Both the position numbers and the translations under genes were made by a program. Shown here piece after piece: positions 1 to 12,975 of a stretch of DNA of 64,000 nucleotides (the stretch's first letter is position 1; each line of letters starts with the position of its first letter). The notes under the pieces were generated by a model, which searched no databases, was not told where the DNA came from, and was given only the letters and a program-made list of their open reading frames with translations. The DNA comes from Stercorarius parasiticus. Its lineage: Eukaryota > Chordata > Aves > Charadriiformes > Stercorariidae. Location of the stretch: assembly GCA_013396915.1 (NCBI GenBank), contig VWZL01000197.1:266094-330093 (forward strand), given 5' to 3'.

Positions 1-666
1 CCTGCACTGTATCAAGTAATAACATCGTGCAAGTCGAAAAGGTATTAGGGATATGTTAGAAATATCACAGGAGGAGTTAGAGTTAATGTTTTGGGAGGTT
101 GAGAAAGTTAATTATCTTGAAAAGAAACTAGTAGTGAAGGTGTGTAGGAGCCAAATACTAGGAAAGCAGGCTTTGGTGTAAGGAGTGTGTATCTAAAACT
201 GGATACCTAGAGCCATTCTTTTCTAGCACATTTGTTGATACGAATACGGTAACAGTGATGTCCAGATGCCTGATTTTTCCTGAAACAAAGAATTTTTAAG
301 GGTTCCTGTCGTCTGTTGTAACTGCAACTTAATGAACAACAAAACCCATAGTTAGTTTTATGACCCTGGATTTCTATTTATTTTATCAAGTACTTTTCTA
401 GTAAGGAGATACCCGGAATGCATGCCAACTGACTTTGTGATCCCCATCCCATTTATCCCTGAAGTACTAAAAGACCTTATTATACGAGGCAGCATCTGCT
501 TTGAGGGGAATGCGATTCAGCACAATAAAACCACGTAGGCTCTGCTCCCCACTTCCAGCGGGGAATTGCATCGCGAGGAAATTGGGGGCTTACAGCTCAG
601 GCGGGATCTTGCCATGAACCCACCTTCTCTCAGTGACTTGGCTTGAGACGCTGCCAGGTGCCTTCT
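1..666. other. AT-rich non-coding stretch
   Basis: No exon with credible splice sites, no RNA gene and no interspersed repeat is recognised in the first 520 bases. From about 520 the base composition turns GC-richer and leads into the 68-bp tandem repeat. Short overlapping frames on both strands in 517-940 follow the GC-rich composition and do not resemble a known protein. Confidence 0.6.
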
Positions 667-802
667 GCCAGCCTCGGTGGCCGTGGCAGGGCCAGGGGCA
701 GCTGTACCGTCTCCCATGGCTGCTCTGGGACCCTGCCAGCCCCAGTGGCCATGGCGGGGCTGGGGGCAGCTGTACCATCTCCCATGGCTGCTCCAGATCC
801 AC
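667..802. repeat. Two-copy 68-bp tandem repeat (minisatellite)
   Basis: Copy 1 is 667-734 and copy 2 is 735-802. Both start with GCCAGCC, run through GTGGCC and GGGGCAGCTGTACC, and share TCTCCCATGGCTGCTC. The copies differ by scattered substitutions, many of them C/T or G/A, as expected for an old duplication with CpG decay. The unit length is not a multiple of three, so the open frames crossing it are not evidence of a repeated protein domain. No flanking copy is seen. Confidence 0.85.
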
Positions 803-1469
803 CAGCGCAGCTCTGCGCTGAGGTCCGGCGTCCCTCCCCAAGACAAGCGTTTGCAGCCACAACAGGAACAAGGCAGCGAGAGCAAACCAAGCAGGGAAGG
901 GCCAAAAATCTGGGAAATTTGCATTAGCCCTTATTTAGATTAGATTTTTACCAAAAGTAGCTGGTTCTAAATTCATTTAAAGAACTAATTTTCTGGATCC
1001 GAGTGCTTTTATAGCGAGGGGATGTTGTAAAGAAGTTGTTTATAATGGAGTTTATCTTGGACTCAAACCGTTTGCCAGCCTAATATCAGGAATGGTCTGA
1101 AAAAGCCTTACAGTGGTGGTAGCTTAAGGAAGGGGGACCAGGGTGGGGGAGAAAACCTAATAAAAATAGCTGAGATCATTCAACAGTTATCAAGAAACAG
1201 ATACTGCAGTTTTATAACAGAGAGCACTAAAAGTATATGCACTCTTAAAAGGCAATTAAAATGTATACTCCAAAACTATAAAACATTTTCTTTTCATCTG
1301 GAACATTGAGGGCAGATTACAACACATTAATAACGTTTTGTTTAGAGTTCAGTTTCTGATGGCTTCCAAATGCAGTCTGTGTAGATTAACCAGAAGGAGT
1401 CCAGTTCTCTTTTAAGAGAGCTTGTAAAGGAAAGCAATGTGGTAAGATTGTTATGAAAAGCTAGTGTAT
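803..1469. other. AT-rich non-coding stretch
   Basis: Nothing beyond ordinary AT-rich sequence is recognised here. No splice-bounded open frame and no repeat family is visible. Confidence 0.55.
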
Positions 1470-2230
1470 TTAGGAAATAGCACTTAGCAGGGTCTCTCTG
1501 AATGGCTGCCAGGTCAGGAAGCTGAAGTGCAAGGCTTGGCCCTCGTTCAGGCCCCCCAGTCCCGGCTCCTTGACCACACAGTACGTCAGGAGCATGTCAC
1601 GGCGAGCCAGGAGCTCCACCACGCCTCCGCCGCTTGGCACACACATTTTCACATAACCCAGGGCTCCGGAGGGGAGGGAGGCACGCCGGGGCCAAGGGAA
1701 CAGGCTGCTTTTTAAAATAGAAATGGATAAAAAAAAAAAAAAAAAAGGCATGGGAATGGAGCGGTGGCTTGGTCCCGTTGCCGCGGTTAGCAGGGTCGGC
1801 TCTGCGGGGGAGAGCTCGCTCCCTTCTCCCAGGGAGCGCGTCCTCTTGCCTTCCTGCGGGCCCTGCGCGAGCTGTGCCTGCACCTGAGGAGCAGGGGGAT
1901 GTTGTCCCGACAAGATCCGTATTAAATACGCAGAGAAAAACCATCATGTGAGGGGAAGCGTGGGCAACACGGCCGGGCTGTGGGCCTCCAGGCCACGGGT
2001 GGGACGAGGCAGTGTCCCTTCCAGGCCCAGTGCCGCTGCAGGGCTGGTGCCACTCGGCTCCTTGCTCCAGGACTCATTTTCTGCTCCAGACCATCTCCAG
2101 AAGCCTCTGGGACGGCAGGACATGGGCCGGGCATCTGCCAGGCTCTGTGTGTGCGCGGGGCGAGGGAAGCCATCGAGGCTGCCGGGGGCAGGCAGGCACC
2201 TGAGCTCTGCTCCTGCCCTCCAAGTGACGT
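1470..2230. other. GC- and CpG-richer patch, possible weak CpG cluster
   Basis: This stretch has clearly more CG dinucleotides than its flanks, especially at 1770-1880 (GCCGCGG, GAGCGCGTCC, CCTGCGCGAGC) and 1960-2180. It is interrupted by an 18-base A run. Several 60-147-codon frames overlap on both strands with no family resemblance, which is what GC-rich non-coding DNA gives. It could be a decayed CpG island, a GC-rich enhancer or a remnant of local biased gene conversion. No TATA box and initiator pair and no convincing first exon are seen. Confidence 0.35.
1729..1746 (+). repeat. Poly-A tract, 18 bases
   Basis: An uninterrupted run of 18 A sits inside the GC-richer patch. It could mark the tail of a retrocopy inserted on the plus strand, but no coding relic or target-site duplication is recognised just upstream. 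Confidence 0.9.
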
Positions 2231-5200
2231 TAGTTTATCTACTGGAAGAATCTCTTCTCAATGTAACCGTCCAAATTCTCATTCTCATCCCTAAGTATTT
2301 CCTCCACGTGATAATCTTGCGGCATTTTTAAATGAGTAATGAGAGAAAACGGCATATTTAATCAATCCTAGTAATGTGTACCAGATTCCTGTAAGTCCTC
2401 TCAGTGTAGGAACTTAGTGCGTGATCTCCATGAAGCCTCAGATTGCGTGTTGGGAGACAGACCGTGTCTCCTTTCCCTCTCCATCGCCCAGCAGTCAGTG
2501 GTCCCGGCTCTCTGAGGGACTCTGGTGAGCCGTGAGCGCCAGTCCGTTTGGTTTTGGCTAGCAGATCAAAATTCAGAGAAGCTGGGACGTCCCAGTAAGC
2601 CCAGCAATACTATTCACATGCTTACCCTACCCAGGTGCTTCAGCTGAATCAGTGTGGCACGTTGGTACAGATTTAGTTTAGTTCATAACACCATGACCGC
2701 TGGTGACTTTTTCATTGCTATTTTGTATTAGGAAAAGGTCAAAATGAAATGCACTGCCGACGTAGGACACCGTGTATTTCTTCAGCATCTCTGCTGTCCG
2801 CGTTCCTTCCTTTCTACGTTGCAGCCGGGCCTGTGGAAATCCAGACATTAGGTAGACTATTATGGCAGAGAAGCTTTTATTTTTCTGAAACGCTATAGCA
2901 GTATATTTTGTATTAAATGCAAAGGGAAAGCGATTGCTCTCCAAGACAGGGTTGTCCTTTGGCCATGCTTTATTTGACCGTGTAAGCAAATGCTGATCAT
3001 TTGTACAGGCTGTAATCGTGGCTATCGAACTTCATTCTCACCCCTAGAAATGAATCCCCTGGCTAGAAAAATCTGCTTTTCACAGCCACTAACTTCATTT
3101 CAAAAATATTTTTACAGAGAGATGAGGGGGGATAAAATGCATGGTTACGTTTAACACTTGGTACACTAATAACTCCTGTCTTTCTTGGAAAGAGCATTGT
3201 GTATTAGTAACGTGTTGTACATTAGCAACTCGGACGCTTGATGGGAAAATCTAATAAATTGTCATTACTCAGAACTGAGTAATTATACACAAAATTAAAT
3301 GTGTGCGTGTGTGTATGTGAGAGAGGAACTTTAACTTGTTATTGGTTTCAGACAGTGACTCATTAAGCCATCCTAATGCCTCGGATATGCAGCAGAAGAC
3401 TCTAAATGTTAACACTTACATTCTCATCTCCATACATGAGGATTTGAACACATAATTCCCTGAGATGAGACTATACCTCTTGATTTTTATTTCTAAATCT
3501 ATGCTAAACTGGCAGATGTTGGGGAATAGCTTTTAGCATTTGTAATTTAGATTCTGATTAAAAGATAAGTTGTTTTTTTTTCTTAAAACCAGCAAAACTA
3601 ATTATTCATGAGCGCAAAAATCATCATCCCTGACTAACAGACATCTCAATTCAGGGTCAGCAGCAGATAACGGGAGGTCTGTAACAACTGTTGGATCATT
3701 CAAAATGCTTCTGAGTCCCTGAATGGTGTTTCTGTTTTTCATTATCCGAAGGAATAGAGGACAGGAGAAAGTTCAGGGAGCCGCTCTTGCCTTTGCTCCC
3801 ACAGTGGCCGTGCACGCATCCTGAGCGCCGCGTCAGTGACTGGTGGGACGTGGGTTTGCTCAGAGCTGCAGGGGTTCCTCTGCTTCTTGGGCTTCAGCTA
3901 TGGAGCAATCGTTCCCAGGAACTGAAAAGCTGAGAAGTGAGAATGAGGGGGAAAATAAGTTTTATAAGCTGTTCCAGGGTGACTGAATTCCTTCAGCTGC
4001 CCGTGTACTTGAAGACCTATTACTGGAATAACAGTTTTCCCATATTTATTATTCATATCCTGTCCAGTTATTGGTTATTTGTCACCACACCTTTATTACT
4101 GTCAGGAAAGTTGTCCTCTGCTGGCAGGATGAAAACGTATTCAGTTTCTCTGCTCTATTCCTGTTTTGCTTCCTGATGTTGGGCAACACCTCAAATTGTG
4201 ATCCTTCGGGCAGTTAGGAGCAATGGGGAACGGGGCTTGTACCACTGTGCGTTGTCTAAATCCATGACCTGAAGAAAAAAAAATGTATCTGATTTCATTA
4301 GCTGAGAGATCATAATCCAATTATTTTATTTTTAATTTCTGTTTCCTGAGCTCTTTAACAGATGCTGCTTTTTGGCCCTTTGACAGAAGCCTTTTAGCCT
4401 TCCTCATGAAAATCGCAGATTGCAGCCTTCCGTGTGGGTATTTCTTGAGTTATATAGTTAACCTGAGAAGGCAGAAAAAAAGGCATTATTACATTGCTAC
4501 AAGCTGCCAGCTCCTTGCTAATATTTTAAAGGTGTGGGTGTGTGTGTTGCTCTTGTGTAATATCAGTTCTCTGTGATTTTGTAAACAGAACCCTGTGAAC
4601 CCTGCGTATCCGAACTGCGGTGTAAAGGCAAAACTAAAATTACTCATTTTAAGGTCATCTGTTTTTACTGACACACCAAAGGTCTAGGAGAAGGAGTGAG
4701 CAAGCATCATATTTCTCAAATACAAAATTTTACAGTGGGAACGTGTTATAAAACATTCTGCCAGTGTTGTTTCCCTTGGGATTTAGAGTGAGAGACATGA
4801 AGGCTGACAACTCTCTTCCTGTTGTAGGTCAGAGCTTCAAGGAACTCTGTAATCTTCCCACCAGCTTTACTCTCTCCTGGAACTCACGGTTAAAATTAGA
4901 TGCTGGCTGAACTTTAGCAGTTCAATTTGAAAGCTTTCAGAGGCAAAGTAAAACAACTGCGGAGGAGAGCTTTCTCACAGTGCCATTTTGAGAAGCCACT
5001 TTGTACAGAGTAACATGGTTTCGCTAACCAATGGGTCCCTTGCATAGATGTTATCATAAATCATGATTAATAGGAGAGGCAACTGGGCATCATGGAAATA
5101 ATCTCTGTGTGTACTTTGTCTTGCAACGAGGTATCTTTCTTTAGGATATTACATTACCTTTTGATTTGATTTTTTTTTCTTACTATTCACCTCTTGCCCC

Positions 5201-5909
5201 AATGTTTGTCAGTGACAGAAGCACACAAGCAGTTTGCTACTCCAGCAGAATGCAAAAGATCAAACAAACACGGGGAAAAGAAAGGGTGACAAGGCCTTAC
5301 AGTATGTGATGTGAATTATGAACTGCCGATCCAAGAATTAGGCTGGAGTTCCAGCAACACGGGAAAGCCTCGACGTACAGTACAGAGGGGTGAGGTGTTC
5401 TGCTTAGTCTCTGCTGCAGGATGCTGTACCCTTCCCGCTTATAACTCAGCCTGCCTTGATTACCCCTTTTATTCGGGACTCAAAACAGCTTGTAAATTTT
5501 TTTATCATTCCTTCCCAGATTGCGTGGAGTGTATTGCAGCCTTTGCTTTCCCTTGTCCACATCTGTTTTCCAAACTCATTACTTTCATGTTACTAGGTTC
5601 ATTTAAAGCGCTGTGTTTATTTCCATCCCACAAGTTTATTTTTTATCTTTTAAATAATGCAATGACTCTATCAAACAATGATTTATTTTAGAAAAATCAC
5701 CATCTACCAATTCTTCTTGCATAGTAATTGTTGCTAGCACCAGCTTTGTCAGCAGACTGATATCACCATCAACGCCGAGGACTGTTCCGAGATGCTGTGC
5801 TGGGAATACTATTTGTAATTTCAATTACTTGTAATAATAATACAAATACTTACTGTAATTTAGAAGGAAGCTCTCCTGAGAAGAGCTTTTGTCTCACTAC
5901 TTGTTTGCA
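2231..5909. other. Non-coding stretch, nothing specific seen
   Basis: This is AT-rich sequence with many short poly-T and poly-A runs and short GT-rich patches near 3300-3325 and 4534-4550. Open frames do not exceed about 126 codons and have no recognisable product. A short GC-rich island at 3790-3890 carries no frame with splice sites. No tRNA-like, LINE or LTR sequence is recognised. Confidence 0.5.
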
Positions 5910-5976
5910 GAGTACCTAGCACAACATTGCTCTAATCCTGATTGAGGCTGACAGCTTTTCCGTAATACAAATATTA
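5910..5976 (+). repeat. Ancient amniote SINE/LINE tail relic
   Basis: The order of motifs ACCTAGCACAA, then AATCCTGATTGAGGC, then CCGTAATACAAATA matches the tail that I recall from old amniote CR1-L3/MIR-type repeats (CCTAGCACAATGGGG, CCTGATTGGGGC, CGCAATACAAATAATAA). It is heavily diverged and no head is visible. The family name is from memory, and a RepeatMasker search would settle it. Confidence 0.5.
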
Positions 5977-8900
5977 ACCTGAGCCCGTGGCCAATCTAGC
6001 AACTATCTGAGGACACCGCCATTCCTGAATCGTGTGGGACTAGCGCTCGCCAGACTAATCATCATTCCCCTCTTGCTGTTACCTTATGGTTTTGGCAGGT
6101 GTGTGTGTTATTTTTGCCACCTGTAGTTTGTCTTTCCAGTCTCATAGCGGGGCGTTCGGGGGCTGCCTGCTTTTTGTTCTGTATTGATAAAATGTCTAAA
6201 ACATTTGCTTGGAGCAGACGCTCAGGTGGCTGTGCTACGGGAATGGTAAATAGCGCTCGCAGATCCCATACAGGGACACGACGTGGGATTAGCAGAGTTC
6301 TCATGTATTTAATCCAGCTTGGAATTTAAGATAGGGAATGCAAAAGCACACCATATGCTGTTTATCGTTAATTTCTCCTTTATGTCATCGCAACTATAGG
6401 CACTCCTTAGATATGAGAAAATTACTTATATGCTATTAATCACTCTCAGCAATGCAAATTACTTTTGCTGCTAAGTCTAGGAAGAGCTGCCCGTTGTTTT
6501 CCTGGTCAGAATGGGAGGGACAAATTAAGGAGGAAACATCATCTAACCTGGAGCGGCAGCTTTGCTGCCAGCGTGGTGCTGACTCGCTGTGTAGCTTTAG
6601 GAGAACCAGACAGGTCTCTGTAGGCCAAATTCCCATGGAGTTCAGGGAATAGATCTTTACACCAAAGGTGATTTTTGGTTATGTGGATCAATGCATAAAT
6701 CACGGGAGATTTATACTTTTTGTGCATAAAATGTACATCCTAAAGCATTCTGAAGGTATTCACAGTAAACTTCTGACTTTATTCTCCATCGTCATGTCCC
6801 ACATAGAGGCTGGTTTTAGACCAGTGCAAAATGGTATAAAATTGTATTTTATCAAAACTTGCACAGTTTTCGCCTTATTGTCCTCGGGTGTATTTCTTTT
6901 TTTTAAATTCAAGATGAAGGCATTAGACATTTTGACTTACAAACATTTACTATCCATTAGTATACGGCAACCTATATTCGCAGTGCAGGAGGAGCCTTTG
7001 GCAACTGTAAGCAATTGCTGGTTATTAATGCCAAAGCTGTAAAAATGAAAATAGGAAGTCACTGCATAGGCTCTGTGTGTTAGTGTTGTTTACATTCCTA
7101 ATTTGATTCACATATTAACCACGATTAACATGCTAGCTAGATTTCAAGCATATGTTTCTACCATCAGAGAATGGGGTTTTTTTTCTCTTACGCTCTACTC
7201 CAGATTATTCTTAGCTGGAAAACCTTTTAAAAAAATCAGGCAGTGGGAAAGAATTGTGGTTTGCATTATCTTAGGGAATATATTTATTTGAATCGGTTCG
7301 AGTGTTCTTTGCTGGGTATTGGTGTGTTAGTGCTTCGTGGACTTCTATAAATCTTCCAGCACACGTTCAGCTCTGCTTGGGGGTGAATGTCCTTCTTCGT
7401 GAAGCATTTGCCTTTTTTCTCTTAGGCGCTCCCAGATGGAGATGGCGGTTTTGGTTGCAACTGGAGTAATAGTAATAGTTCCCTGTGAGTCACATCCACC
7501 ACTTCAATCCTGGCCTTTCCCTATTGCCAATAATCCCTCCTTTCCCAGCCCACCCCCTTGGTCTGAACTCCCTCATCCCCCCGTTTTCTTATGTAGCCCT
7601 GTGGGCTATGGAGGGATTAATTGTACCAATAAACACAACTTTATTTTATAGTTTTATAGCATGATTAGCTATCAAATGCTCTGTACTAAAATAACATTTG
7701 CTAGTCTGTTTCAAGACCAAGTTTTGTTAGGCACAGTGGGCCTTTAATCCCCGGAGGAGTTCAGCTAACTAAATATAATATTAGTTAACATATTTTACTG
7801 ATGTTAAGAAAATACGTCTGTGCTACAAAAGCTATCCTTAGTCATCACGTTCAGTTTGCAGTAATGGCTGTTTTCCTTTGTACGGAGTTTGTAAACTAGT
7901 AGGAGAATTTGGTTGATTAATTCTGGTCCTCATATTTTTTTAATGGTGATGGATATCTTTTATTGGAAATTCCAGTTAGTGTTACAGACAGAGCTTGATT
8001 CTGTCATCGTGCTGTTAAGACGTTATAGGAAATAGTTGTTTACATAAGCTTTTTAGAGCTAACATTTAGGAACAGCGCTTCGTCCCTCTTGTGCCATTTT
8101 TCCGCTGATCTAATTCCACTGCCTTGGTGGGACTCTGTTAGATTTATTTCTGATACAATTGCCTCACTCCATGCCAAATACGTGGACCTTTATAAAATAA
8201 CTGGGAATTTTACGGTTTGTGCAGTCAAGGCAGGCTGTGATTTTTTTAAGATGTTGAAGGGAGATGTCACCTCAGACAGCCCCTGATGTTTTTGGGAAAA
8301 TATGTTCTGGACGCTGGAGAAGTAATTCTGATTGCCAGGTTGTGTTAGGCAAAAGAATGATCTTTCAAGTGGCAACAACCTCACCGCCTAAGACATGTAA
8401 GGTGAGACAAGTGTTTCTGTAGAGAGCAATACCACATTTGTGGAAGGCAGAGGTGAGGTGGTCTAACAGGGCTTTTCAGTTTCTGAATCCAGTTAGAGGT
8501 TACGTCTAAAACCCCCTGAGAAAGGCTGAGCCAAAACCCAAGTAAAACGTGATCGAGAAATACTCCTAGGGAATATCAGCTGGAACTCGGGGGGTCTTTC
8601 TTACCTGCTGTGAAGCATCTGTTGCCTGTTGGGAGCGGGTAGGTGCCCCAAGGACGGGTTCCCTCTGATCTCAAGGGCTGGTCACTGCTGAGTGTGGCTC
8701 CTAGATTCTTGCATGTTAAGGGCTCTGAGAGTGTAACTATCCAAAATCTTTTAAGTGACCAGATTGTTATAAAAAACATGACTCAGTGGCGCCTTTCCTT
8801 CTGTCCTCGTAGTGTTGACTGCCCTTTATGCTATGTTAGAAACTCATATGTTTTGATCTAGTATAATCCAAATGTATTTAGTCTGTATTTTATTCCACTT

Positions 8901-11592
8901 TGTAAACACGTTTTTTCCATAGCTGCAAATGTCTCCACAATTATTTGTTTCAATTTGTAAATTGAACAAAAGGCTTTAATAAACAATGTCCCCAGGCAGC
9001 CTCTCCTCTTCTTCTCGTGAAGAAACATGATTTCTAAACCCAGCAGCCTGTAAACTCTTTAGAAATTCAAAGGGGAAACTTCCACCATTTTGTTCAGCTT
9101 GGCCATTTAGAAGTTCAAAGCACTTCTTGCCATGAATAAACTATGTAGTTGAATTTGTAAATAAAGTTTGGAATTACAAGTTGGTATTTCGGAGCCTGCT
9201 GTTGGTGGCATTGGTCTCATCCAAAACGTGTCACCGTTTGTGACAGTAAGAACTTGTTGGAGGAGACTGTGCGGCACTTGATTGCTTGATTCGGAAGAAC
9301 ACTCTGTAGCTAACCAACATGTTTGATTTTATACTTTGGATTTCTGCTTATAATTGCTAAGGTGTAATTGGACAAGTATAAGCTTCATCAAGCAGCTTCT
9401 GGCTATGGATACTATAAACACACAAGCTTAGACGTCGCAGTGGAGTGGGATTGCCAGGCAGCAACGGCCAGGAGACTCACGACTGCAAAACTTTGCTGAA
9501 ATTTCAAACTGGTTTGTAGAATCCCCAAAGTCCACAGCTGTTTCACTGCATTTTAGCAGTATCTGAGACAATCTTTAGCTTCTCTAGATACTAAGGAATT
9601 TGAGCTGAAGAATTCCTGAGTCAAAGGACAGTGAATGTTGTTTAAATCACTTTTATATAAGTGTATTATATACTTACTCATGTGTGTTGATAGCATGCAC
9701 GCCCATTCATAGAAAGGAATTAAATCTACCAAACATTGGAGCGGTTACAAAAGAAAGCAAATCTTCTGCTGATTCAATTCATCTTGTATCCAGGAGGGAC
9801 AGTCCTAAGGAATCTAAGCTATCAGATGGCTATACAGTTGAATAGTGATTTAAGATCTTATTCATATTTCATGCAACTTGCCTCCCTAAAGGCTGGATGC
9901 TCACTAACAGACAGGTAGTATCTTGCTAGTTTTACAGCCTCTTTTTTTGCATCATTGTTAGTTCTCTACAGACTGTAACTAGACGAAGAAACATGACATA
10001 AATTGTAGGTATTCTTTCTACATAAGCTGTTGCTGTTAATTGAAAGAGAAATATTAAATGACAGAGAGTTATTTCAAATAAACTTATAAAAAGGGAGTGT
10101 CGTCAGGCTGTGTGGCGTTAGGAATACTGCCATCCAAGCGTGCAGAAGGGAAAAACAAACAAATTTTAAAAGGGTTCAGAGTCATTTTGCAATGATACTC
10201 TGGTTAAGACTTTAAAAGGAAGACTTTGGTGCATCAAAGACATTACAAGTAGCTCTGAATCTAAAATCATTTGGTGTTAGACCTCGTGTTTAATTGGGGA
10301 TCCACAGTGGAGAAAAAATCCCTTTATTTCAGAACAACTGCAGGAACGACTTGCTGTAACTTGCACAGCTGATCCTTGAGCATCTGATTGTGCTGGCAGT
10401 AGGGCTTTGAGCGTTAGCTCTAGTTATCATTTGGTCTTCTGATGATGAAAAGTGGAGGCTATGTCTCAGGGAAAGTCACATATTATGAAAAGGCAAATAG
10501 ATTAGAACTGGGTTGTAGTGCGTAAGAATAACTTGCTGTTAGCAGTGATAGTGCTTCAAATATTCTACTTTTAGCTCTCAGATTCACCTTTTTATCCCTC
10601 ATTCCACAAAAATATGACTCTAAGCAAGTGGTTCATCATTGGACACAGAAGTTTAGGAATATCCATGACGTGTTTGTGCTGTTCATTAAAAACCAACATT
10701 TATCTGCACCCAGCGGAGGTCCAGAGTGAACCCAGACAGACAGGCAGCTTGCACCAGCTCTCCGGTTTGTGGAAAAAAGAAGGTGATCTGCTATTGTCAG
10801 TGCTCTATGTTGCCTTCCTCTCTAGATAACAACAATCACAGCAGTGATCCTTTTCTTACTTATTGTTGAGGTTTTTTTTGTCTTCCAGCAGTAAGAAATG
10901 TTTAGCTACCAGTCATGACTTTAGAGCAGAAATGGAGAAAGGCAGAAGAGTCTATAAAGGGGTTTTTTGAACCTTTCTCTCTTTTGATCATTGTTGGCTG
11001 GAGCAACAGCTCCTTTCAGCATGTTTTTAGGTATTTCCTGATTGGCACCACGATGCCGTTAGTTGTTGCTGCTGTTGGTAAATCATGGTTCAGGTAAAGC
11101 AGCACAGATGTAATGGAAAGGGTCCTCCGCTGCTATTAAATTTGGTGTGTAAAACATCCTTCTGCTTGACAGCAGCGGTTTATTGTGTCCTTCCCAAATC
11201 ACTCCTTGAGATTTCAAAATTGATTTTCAGAAGAGACAGATTGGAGTTTTGCTGACAGATCACCAGCTGGTTTTCAAAACCCTAACCCTTTATTGAAAAG
11301 AAGTTTTAAATTTCTCTCCCTAGTACCTGTTTGCAGACACACTGAGCTTTAGCTTATTTAGATCTGCCCATCTAATCCTCGGCTTTTCTGCGAACAGGAG
11401 GGGTGGGTTTGTTCTGTTCGTTTGCATTTCATGGTTTTTTTTAACTTTTTTTTAATCAGCGTTTACTTGGAGAGGGAATGGGTAATATATAGATTCCACA
11501 TGTGTGGTTCCCTACTAGGTGATACTGTCTTTCTCACAAGCCTTTTGCTGGTTTTGTGCAAAATATGGTGTGTGAGATTTTTGTTTTGGTTT
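5977..11592. other. Non-coding stretch, nothing specific seen
   Basis: This is long AT-rich sequence without a recognisable exon, RNA gene or repeat. The longest open frame, 6668-7042, has 124 codons and no family resemblance. Poly-A signals (AATAAA) are frequent, as expected from composition, and are not taken as transcript ends. A run of AT-rich sequence at 8870-9180 has several AATAAA hexamers but no upstream gene. Confidence 0.5.
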
Positions 11593-11634
11593 TGGCCAGA
11601 TTCTTCTCCCATTGACTTCATTGTTAGTGCTAAT
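11593..11634 (+). repeat. Ancient repeat relic, CCATTGACTTCA phrase
   Basis: The run GGCCAGATTCTTCTCCCATT followed directly by GACTTCATTG matches the phrase GGCCAGATTCTGCTCCCATTGACTTCAATGGG that recurs in old amniote interspersed repeats. Related pieces occur in this window at 25331, 29072, 45763 and 58778, so the match is unlikely to be chance. The 3' part is degraded. Confidence 0.45.
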
Positions 11635-12284
11635 AAAACCATGGGAAATGTTTTGATGGATAGGAGATTGCAGTGACTTGAGGTTTAAGCTTTGATACTA
11701 TATTGGCTGCTGCCTGTAATCTTTGGTAAACCAAAGATAAAAGCATAGCTTGTTTTAGAAAGTCATGGGCTTTTCAGAATGACACTTGGCAAATTTTGAT
11801 ACTCACATTGTCAAGTATTTGTCCACATATCAGTTGTTTTGTGCATATGTTTACACTCATTTTGCCTTGGGGCTTGTTTTACTAAGTTGGATAAAGTGTT
11901 TATTATGTGGCTTGCAAAATATGTTCCTAATAGTACGCTAAACCGTGGTGCCACAATGGCTAGGAGTTGTTCGAATCTCCTGTTGTGCAACAAAGAGCAT
12001 GGCAGGTAACCACAAGCCATCGTGTTGGCTATCGTTTTGGGAGACTGGATGATTGCGGTGGGGCAGGACTTTGCTTTCCGCTCTCTGGTCTCCCTCAACG
12101 TTAACTGTTTGCTTGGTTTGGCTGGTGGCTGCTGGCAGGACGGTCTCTTGGAGAGATGTTAGGCTCCCCTATGCCCAGAGCCTCCCCTCTTCAAAAAGGA
12201 GTGGCAAATTGCAGCAGAGACTGAAATTTGCATCACAACAGTGTCAAAATAGCTTGTCATGCTCATTCTTTTAGCAGATTATTT
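11635..12284. other. Non-coding stretch
   Basis: No feature is recognised. A tRNA B-box-like string (GTTCGAATCTCC, near 11968) lacks an A box and a cloverleaf and is not called. A 95-codon minus frame at 11811-12098 has no resemblance to a known family. Confidence 0.5.
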
Positions 12285-12303
12285 GGGGGGGGGGGGGGGG
12301 GGG
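12285..12303 (+). repeat. Poly-G tract, 19 bases
   Basis: An uninterrupted run of 19 G is followed by TGGTGTGGGGG. It has G-quadruplex potential on the plus strand. Long mononucleotide G runs are also prone to length errors in sequencing, so the exact length is uncertain. Confidence 0.9.
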
Positions 12304-12889
12304 TGGTGTGGGGGTAGTAGGTAAAGGTGGTCCATGCAGCAAACCAGCAAATCACTGTTCACCCTTTAACCTCTCATTCTGAGTTGACTTGAAGCTGCTC
12401 TGGTTTGTAGCCTGTTTATAGCAGTTGTGTGGACACTTACTAAAATTTAAGATGTATTTTGGGATTCTGTTTCTATCTCACGGGAAGATGTGGTACTTTG
12501 TTGTTTCAGGATGTCTCCCATGTGCCATCTCTCAGATTGCTCTGAGTGTTCAGGAACTTTTTCATTTACAGAGAGCTGTCACTACAGCTCACTTAGCAAC
12601 TCTTACCTAATAGAGGCTAAACAATTTATTCTAAAATACAGGTTAGGACACGATACTTCCAGAGCCAGAGTGCCTCCTGGAGATTCTCCTTGAAATAAGT
12701 AACACTGAAAAAGTGTGCTCTCCTAGCTGCAATAATACAGAGGAAGGTAGGTCTTGTATTAAATTACTTTATACGTGATACGATGTGATTATAATAAAGA
12801 AGGAGATTTATGTTTGCTATAAAAAGAAATGTGATAGTATTATAGTTTAAATAAGTTATTTGCATTTCAGATTTATTTTGGAGTAGCAT
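12304..12889. other. Non-coding stretch
   Basis: No exon or repeat is recognised. AT content rises from about 12700 to 12890. Confidence 0.5.
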
Positions 12890-12975
12890 CCTTAGGCACC
12901 AGCTTTACACTAGGTTCAGATGTGCCAGGAGCTGTACAAAGAAAACAGGATTATTGCTGCTTCAGGAGCCTTGGG
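12890..12975. repeat. Possible ancient SINE relic (GCTGTACAAA motif)
   Basis: GTGCCAGGAGCTGTACAAAG, followed by AAAACAGGATTATTGCTGCT and CAGGAGCCTTG, resembles the amniote repeat phrase GTGCTAGGCGCTGTACAAAC, then ACAGTCCCTGCCCCAAAGAGCTT. Divergence is high and only this part is visible. It could be a chance match. Confidence 0.4.

Noticed and set aside
11278..11292. Telomere-like ACCCTAACCCT
   Set aside because: Fewer than two repeat units, so it is chance level.
11960..11985. tRNA B-box-like GTTCGAATCTCC
   Set aside because: No A box at the right distance and no cloverleaf can be drawn.
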